From the NCBI RefSeq assembly GCF_001905385.1, contig NZ_LIPF01000008.1, positions 62,001-126,000 on the forward strand: DNA of 64,000 bases, given 5' to 3'. Source of the stretch: Streptomyces sp. CB02414. Its GTDB lineage: Bacteria > Actinomycetota > Actinomycetes > Streptomycetales > Streptomycetaceae. Position numbers and translations under genes: made by a program. Of the stretch, positions 59,870 through 64,000 are shown in pieces; within the stretch, counting starts at the first letter, position 1, and each line of letters opens with the position of its first letter. The notes beneath the pieces are model-generated. The model made no database searches. It was not told the DNA's origin and worked only from the letters and a program-made list of their open reading frames with translations.

Positions 59870-60517
59870 TCACTTCCGGCCCGCGGCGTGTTCCACCGCG
59901 CGCACGATCTTGACGTAGCAGCCGCAGCGGCAGATGTTGCCGCTCATCCATTCCCGGATCTCCTCCGGGGAGTCGGTATGGCCCTCCTTGATGCAGCCGA
60001 CGCCGGAGAGGATCTGGCCGGGGGTGCAGTAGCCGCACTGGAAGGCATCCTCGTCGATGAACGCCTGCTGCAAGGGGTGGAGTTGGTCGCCGTCGGCCAG
60101 GCCCTCGACCGTGGTGACCTCGGCCCCCTCCAGACGGACCGCGAGGGTCAGGCAGGCGTTCTGCCGGTGTCCGTCGACCAGGACGGTGCAGGCCCCGCAG
60201 GCACCGGCGTCGCAGCCCTTCTTCGCCCCGGTCAGATCGAGGTGCTCGCGCAGCAGGTCCAGCAGGGAGGTGCGGTTGTCGACCGTGACCGTGTGGCGGG
60301 TGCCATTGACGGTCACGGTGAGGCGGCTGGAGGGCGCCGAGGGGACGGCTGCCGCTTCGGACTCGGACAGTAGGTCGGTGCCGAGGACGGTACCGGCGAC
60401 CACGGCGGTCCCGACGGCCGTGCCGGTGGCGATGAAGGCGCGCCGGGTCGGCGCTATGCGCGACTGCGGGTCGGCGGGTATGGCGACGGGTTCTTGCGGT
60501 ACGGGTTCGGTGGGCAT
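59870..60517 (-). CDS. 2Fe-2S subunit of aldehyde/xanthine-type oxidoreductase (PaoA-like), Tat-exported
   Basis: Protein of 215 residues. A twin-arginine signal TRRAFIATGTAVGTAVVAGT (about 24-43) suggests folded export with its partners, as known for E. coli PaoABC. The plant-type ferredoxin domain has CDAGACGACTVLVDG (about 99-113) with a further Cys near 118. The second cluster lies in CGYCTPGQI (near 157) and NICRCGCYVKI (near 190). ATG 60517 is chosen; a longer reading from 60607 adds residues unlike the family. It is first in the three-gene operon for an oxidoreductase that probably works outside the membrane. Confidence 0.92.
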   Translation of the reverse strand: MPTEPVPQEPVAIPADPQSRIAPTRRAFIATGTAVGTAVVAGTVLGTDLLSESEAAAVPSAPSSRLTVTVNGTRHTVTVDNRTSLLDLLREHLDLTGAKKGCDAGACGACTVLVDGHRQNACLTLAVRLEGAEVTTVEGLADGDQLHPLQQAFIDEDAFQCGYCTPGQILSGVGCIKEGHTDSPEEIREWMSGNICRCGCYVKIVRAVEHAAGRK

Positions 60518-60679
60518 GTGGGGAGACCTTCGCGTCGTGGACAGGGTCAACAGCACAGCGGTGGCGCCCGTGCGGGAGGGCATGGCCCGATGGCCTCCTG
60601 GCGGCAAGGAGGCTCACGCGGGTTCGGTTCGTAGGAGAGCTGGGTCCGGACGTCGTGTCGTATCCGGCCCGGGAGCGGG

Positions 60680-61447
60680 TTACTGGGCGGTGTAGCCGCC
60701 GTCGACGGGCAGGGCGATGCCGGTGACGTAGCTGGCGCCGTCGCTGCACAGCCACAGGACGGCCTGGGCGATCTCGTCGGCGGTGCCGAGCCGGTCGATG
60801 GCCTGGCCCGCTTCGGCCTGGCTACGGTCGAGTTCTCCGCCTTCGACCATGGCGTCGACCATCGGGGTGCTGATCGTGCCGGGGCAGACGGCGTTGATCC
60901 GGACGCCGCGGGAGCCGTATTCGAGGGCGGCGCTTTTGGTCAGACCGATCACGCCGTGCTTGGTGGCGTGGTAGGCGGCGCGGCCGGGGTTGCCGACGAG
61001 ACCGCCGAGGGAGGAGCAGTTGACGATCGCGCCGCTGCCCTGGGCCCGCATGTGGCGCAGTTCGTGCTTCACGCTCGCCCAGATGCCCCGCAGGTTGATG
61101 CCTTGGACACGGTCGAACTGCTCGGCGCTCTCGTCTGCGGCGTCGGTGGGCGGGGGCATGATCCCGGCGTTGTTGTAGGCCATGTCGAGCCGGCCGAAGG
61201 CTTCGACCGTGCGGTCGACGGCGGCGGCGACCTGGTCCTCGTCGGTGACATCGCAGACCAGCGCGAGGATTCGGTGGCCCTCCTCGGCGAGCTGCTTGGC
61301 AGCATGGTTGACGGCGTCTTCGTTGATGTCGGCGAGGGCGACGGCGGCTCCCGAGGCGGCGAAGGCGCGGGCGCTGGCCAGGCCCATGCCGGAGGAGGCG
61401 CCGGTGATGAAGGCGACCTGGCCGGTGAAGTCGTAGGTGGGGTTCAT
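60680..61447 (-). CDS. SDR-family oxidoreductase
   Basis: Classical short-chain dehydrogenase of 255 residues: TGASSGMG (about 14-21), Asp in LADINED (near 39) suggesting NAD(H), NNAG (near 91), Ser in NCSSLGGL (near 143) and YHATK (near 157). The C-terminal GIALPVDGG is conserved. It ends 70 bases before the next sister SDR gene's start region and shares much sequence with it. The substrate is unknown. It may form an operon with the next SDR and the MFS gene, all on the minus strand. Confidence 0.9.
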   Translation of the reverse strand: MNPTYDFTGQVAFITGASSGMGLASARAFAASGAAVALADINEDAVNHAAKQLAEEGHRILALVCDVTDEDQVAAAVDRTVEAFGRLDMAYNNAGIMPPPTDAADESAEQFDRVQGINLRGIWASVKHELRHMRAQGSGAIVNCSSLGGLVGNPGRAAYHATKHGVIGLTKSAALEYGSRGVRINAVCPGTISTPMVDAMVEGGELDRSQAEAGQAIDRLGTADEIAQAVLWLCSDGASYVTGIALPVDGGYTAQ

Positions 61448-61505
61448 GGAGTGGACTCCTCACGTCGGGTTTCGGCGACTGGTGTTCCCTGGGGGTTCCG
61501 GCGGG

Positions 61506-62273
61506 TCAGACGGTCTGGCCGCCGTCGACGACGAGGGCGGTGCCGGTGGTGAAGGCGGCGTCGTCGGAGCACAGCCACAGCACGGCGGAGGCGATCTCCT
61601 CGGGTTTGCCCAGGCGGCCGACGGGTTCGTCGGCGATGAGTCCTTCGCGCCCGCCGGGTCGGGTGTCGCCGAAGCGGCGGATCATCTCGGTGTCGATGAT
61701 GCCGGGGCAGACAGCGTTGATGCGGATGCCCTCGGCGGCGTGGTCGAGGGCCGCGGAGCGGGTGAAGCCGATGATCCCGTGTTTGGCGGCGGCGTAGGCG
61801 GCCTGGCCCTTGAACCCCTTGACGCCGGCTCCGGAGGAGACGTTGACGATCGCCCCGCCGCCGTCCTGCCGGAGCATCTGGCGGACCTGCGCCCTGGTGC
61901 ACAGGAACGCACCGGTGAGGCTGACAGCGAGGATGCGGTCCCAGTCGTCCTTGGCGGTATCGGCGGCCGTCTGGACGGGCTGCTCTACCCCGGCGTTGTT
62001 GAACGCGGCGTCCAGGCTCCCGAAACGTTCGACTGTCCGCTCGACAGCAGTCTGGACGTCTGTCTCGCTGGTGACATCACAGGTCAGGGCGATTGCCTTG
62101 CCGCCGTCGGCCTCGATGAGGCGGGCGGTCTCGCGCAGGCCCTCGGCGGACCGGTCGACGAGGGCGACCTGCGCGCCGGCGCGGGCGAAGGCCAGGGCGG
62201 TCGTGCGGCCGATGCCTGAGGCTGCGCCGGTGACGAACGCGCTCTTGCCGCGAAAGTCGTAGGCGACGGTCAT
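61506..62273 (-). CDS. SDR-family oxidoreductase (glucose dehydrogenase-like)
   Basis: Classical short-chain dehydrogenase of 255 residues: TGAASGIG (about 15-22), LVDRSAEG (near 39), NNAGVEQPV (near 92), SSGAGVKGF (near 145) and YAAAKHG (near 158). AFTTGTALVVDGG is the conserved end. ATG 62273 has GGAGAGAC upstream. It lies between a second SDR and an MFS transporter on the same strand. The GVEQP variant is common in SDRs labelled glucose 1-dehydrogenase, but the substrate here is not known. Confidence 0.9.
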   Translation of the reverse strand: MTVAYDFRGKSAFVTGAASGIGRTTALAFARAGAQVALVDRSAEGLRETARLIEADGGKAIALTCDVTSETDVQTAVERTVERFGSLDAAFNNAGVEQPVQTAADTAKDDWDRILAVSLTGAFLCTRAQVRQMLRQDGGGAIVNVSSGAGVKGFKGQAAYAAAKHGIIGFTRSAALDHAAEGIRINAVCPGIIDTEMIRRFGDTRPGGREGLIADEPVGRLGKPEEIASAVLWLCSDDAAFTTGTALVVDGGQTV

Positions 62274-62320
62274 GGGAGTCTCTCCCTCGATGGCGGAACG
62301 GTGGCTCGTCCGGGCGGATG

Positions 62321-63571
62321 TCAGTGGTGTGCCGGTGTGGAGGCGTCGTCCCGCACGGGGGCCGCAGCAGCGCGCTGGGCGACAATCCGTGTGCGGTGGC
62401 CGGTGCCGCTGAGCGCGAGCGCGATGAGCGGCAGCAGGGTGAGCGCGGCGAAGACAGCGCCGACAAGGGCCGGCCCGGTCAGGCCGAGCGAGGAGTCCAG
62501 GGCCCGGCCCGCGACGAGGGAGCCGGCGGCAATGCCGGTGTTGTAGCCGGAGGTGGTCAGCGCCGAGGTGAGGGTGGGGGCATCCCCGGCGAAGCGGACG
62601 GCCAGGGAGGTGACGACCGGGTTGACGGTGAACCCGGCCGCGGCCATGCCGAAGACCAGGACCACGGCGGCCACCGGGCTGCTGGAGGCCGGGATCAGAG
62701 CCAGGAGGATGAGGGCGGTGGCCGCCGACGCGGTGATCGTCGTGACCATCGGGCGGCGGTCCCCGAGACGTCCTCCGATGGCGGTGCCGCCCAGCGCCCC
62801 GATACCGAAGGCGATCAGCACCAGCGGCACGGCCCCGGCCGGGATGCCCGCCCGGTCGGTCAGCAGCGGGGTGATGTAGGTGTGCGTCGCCAGGACTCCG
62901 CCCATGATCAGCACGGCTGCGCCGAGCGCCAGCCACAGCCGCCCCTGCTTGAGGGCCCGGACCTCGGCCCGCACCGACACCTCGGCCCGCTGCTCGGTGC
63001 GGGGGATGAACCGGCCGACGAACGCGGCGGCCAGCGCGGCGAGGACGGCCAGCGCCCAGAACGGGCCTCGCCACCCGGTGTAGTGGCCGACGAACGAGCC
63101 GATCGGCACCCCGATCACGTTGGCCAGCGTGAGGCCGCCCATCATGACACCGACCGCGCGCGTGGCACCGGCGGGCCCGGCGGTGGTGGTGGCGATGACG
63201 AAGCCGACGGCCCAGAACGCTCCGGTGGCCAGGGCCGTCACCACGCGGGCGGTGAGCACGACGGTGAATGAGGTACTCAGGGCGGCGACGGCGTGCCCGA
63301 GGGCGAAGACGGCGAGTGCGCCGATGAGGGTGTGGCGCTGCGGCAGGCGCAGGATGGCCATGGCCATCGCGGGCCCGCCGACGATCATGCCGACGGCGAA
63401 CGCGGTGATCAGCAGGCCGGCGTGCGACACGCTCACGTTCAGGTCGGCGGCCATCTCGGGCAGCAATCCGGCGATGACGAACTCGGTGGTACCCATCAGG
63501 AACGTGCCGGCGGCGAGCACCCAGACGACGAAGGGCAGCTTGCCGGTTGCGGTACCGGAGGCGGGGGGCAT
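62321..63571 (-). CDS. MFS transporter, DHA1-type efflux protein
   Basis: Membrane protein of 416 residues with about 12 hydrophobic segments. FLMGTTEFVIAGLLPEMAADLNVS (in parts, about 21-44) and GMIVGGPAMAMAILRLPQR (near 63-81) match the Cmx/AraJ branch of drug and sugar exporters. The motif-A-like region LGDRRPM lies in the central loop. The substrate is not predictable. The gene is 47 bases upstream of the SDR gene and follows the cyclophilin-like gene by about 57 bases on the same strand. Confidence 0.9.
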   Translation of the reverse strand: MPPASGTATGKLPFVVWVLAAGTFLMGTTEFVIAGLLPEMAADLNVSVSHAGLLITAFAVGMIVGGPAMAMAILRLPQRHTLIGALAVFALGHAVAALSTSFTVVLTARVVTALATGAFWAVGFVIATTTAGPAGATRAVGVMMGGLTLANVIGVPIGSFVGHYTGWRGPFWALAVLAALAAAFVGRFIPRTEQRAEVSVRAEVRALKQGRLWLALGAAVLIMGGVLATHTYITPLLTDRAGIPAGAVPLVLIAFGIGALGGTAIGGRLGDRRPMVTTITASAATALILLALIPASSSPVAAVVLVFGMAAAGFTVNPVVTSLAVRFAGDAPTLTSALTTSGYNTGIAAGSLVAGRALDSSLGLTGPALVGAVFAALTLLPLIALALSGTGHRTRIVAQRAAAAPVRDDASTPAHH

Positions 63572-63628
63572 GCGGGGGTCCTTGTTCGAGATACGGGGGG
63601 CGGGCGAGGCAGCGGCGGTTCGGGCCGG

Positions 63629-63979
63629 TCAGCGGACCACGTCGACGGTCACTTTGGAGGCGGTGGCCAGCCGGCCGATGTCACCGTCGTCGGCGAGATG
63701 GCCGAGGATGACGATGCCGTCGGCGTAGGGGACATCGCGGTAGTAGAGGACCAGCTGGCCCCAGGGTGCGTAGTAGCCGAGGTCACCGGCCTTCGGGGCG
63801 GCTCCCTCCGGGACACCGGAGGTGGACAGCCGACGAGGAAGGTCGACGATTTTCTCGGCCTGATGGAAGTCCTCCAGTTCCAGGGTGAGCGGGAGTAGCT
63901 CGGCGAAGTCGCGGGCGGGAGGGCTGTCGTTCAGGGTGGCGTCGACGGGTCGGCCGTCGATGGTGAGGCGGATATCCAT
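63629..63979 (-). CDS. Cyclophilin-like fold protein
   Basis: Protein of 116 residues: MDIRLTIDGRPVDATLND, RDFAELLPLTLELEDFH, LGYYAPWGQLVLYYRDV and GIVILGHLADDG. This pattern belongs to the small bacterial cyclophilin-like beta-barrel domain (Cyclophil_like family), of unknown function and without proven isomerase activity. Such genes are often found next to SDR and MFS genes, as here. GGAGCAC lies just upstream of the ATG. Confidence 0.85.
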   Translation of the reverse strand: MDIRLTIDGRPVDATLNDSPPARDFAELLPLTLELEDFHQAEKIVDLPRRLSTSGVPEGAAPKAGDLGYYAPWGQLVLYYRDVPYADGIVILGHLADDGDIGRLATASKVTVDVVR

Positions 63980-64000
63980 CGCAGTGCTCCTGTCCCATCC

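Overview
The window is high-GC actinobacterial DNA. Codon use strongly favours G or C at third positions, GTG starts are common, and many genes overlap by four bases (ATGA or GTGA). The gene content points to Streptomyces: DUF397/XRE regulators, an RNase Sa-type secreted guanyl ribonuclease, an XlnA-like xylanase, a GH62 arabinofuranosidase and sugar ABC importers that lack their own ATPase. I see no tRNA, rRNA or CRISPR array.

Layout. 0-2.8 kb: an XRE/DUF397/ATPase regulatory cluster and a HipA-like kinase. 2.8-9.4 kb: purine (allantoin) catabolism with malate synthase, a MocA-type cytidylyltransferase, an AllR-type IclR regulator, allantoinase and allantoicase. 9.9-13.7 kb: an SDR, secreted RNase, small membrane protein and a two-component system. 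13.7-20.5 kb: a GntR-controlled sugar or polyol locus (Gfo/Idh/MocA dehydrogenase, complete ribose-type ABC importer, ROK kinase). 20.6-26.4 kb: a SNF2 ATPase coupled to a SWIM zinc-finger protein, plus an unknown gene. 26.4-29.7 kb: a carnitine degradation operon (thioesterase, L-carnitine dehydrogenase, BKACE) led by an unusual XRE-TetR fusion regulator. 29.9-32.4 kb: a large repeat/DUF1963 protein. 32.5-35.8 kb: divergent xylanase and arabinofuranosidase genes. 35.8-39.4 kb: wreckage (degraded transposases, truncated hydrolases). 39.4-52.4 kb: a complete mannan-utilisation locus (ABC importer, beta-mannosidase, LacI regulator, ROK kinase, mannose-6-phosphate isomerase, two secreted GH5 enzymes). 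52.4-55.2 kb: a second wreckage zone with a broken integrase and a dead IS110 element. 55.2-60.5 kb: an XdhC/PaoABC-type molybdenum hydroxylase. 60.6-64 kb: two SDRs, an MFS exporter and a cyclophilin-like protein.

How the genes work together. In the mannan locus, secreted mannanases cut the polymer, the ABC importer brings in manno-oligosaccharides, cytoplasmic GH2 mannosidase releases mannose, a ROK kinase probably phosphorylates it and ManA makes fructose 6-phosphate. Four promoter-proximal copies of a 12-bp LacI-type operator (T[G/T]AACCGGT[A/C]NA) connect these units. Matching operators also appear in front of aceB and allB (TTCAAY-N5-GTTGAW), in the GntR locus (TGTCCGGACA) and between the xylan genes (CGAAACATTC plus a perfect 18-bp palindrome).

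The most interesting items are the mannan regulon, the XRE-TetR fusion leading a carnitine operon, the SNF2-SWIM gene pair of unknown role, the shared AllR-type operator, and an IS110 recombinase that has lost a catalytic Asp but may keep its bridge-RNA region.
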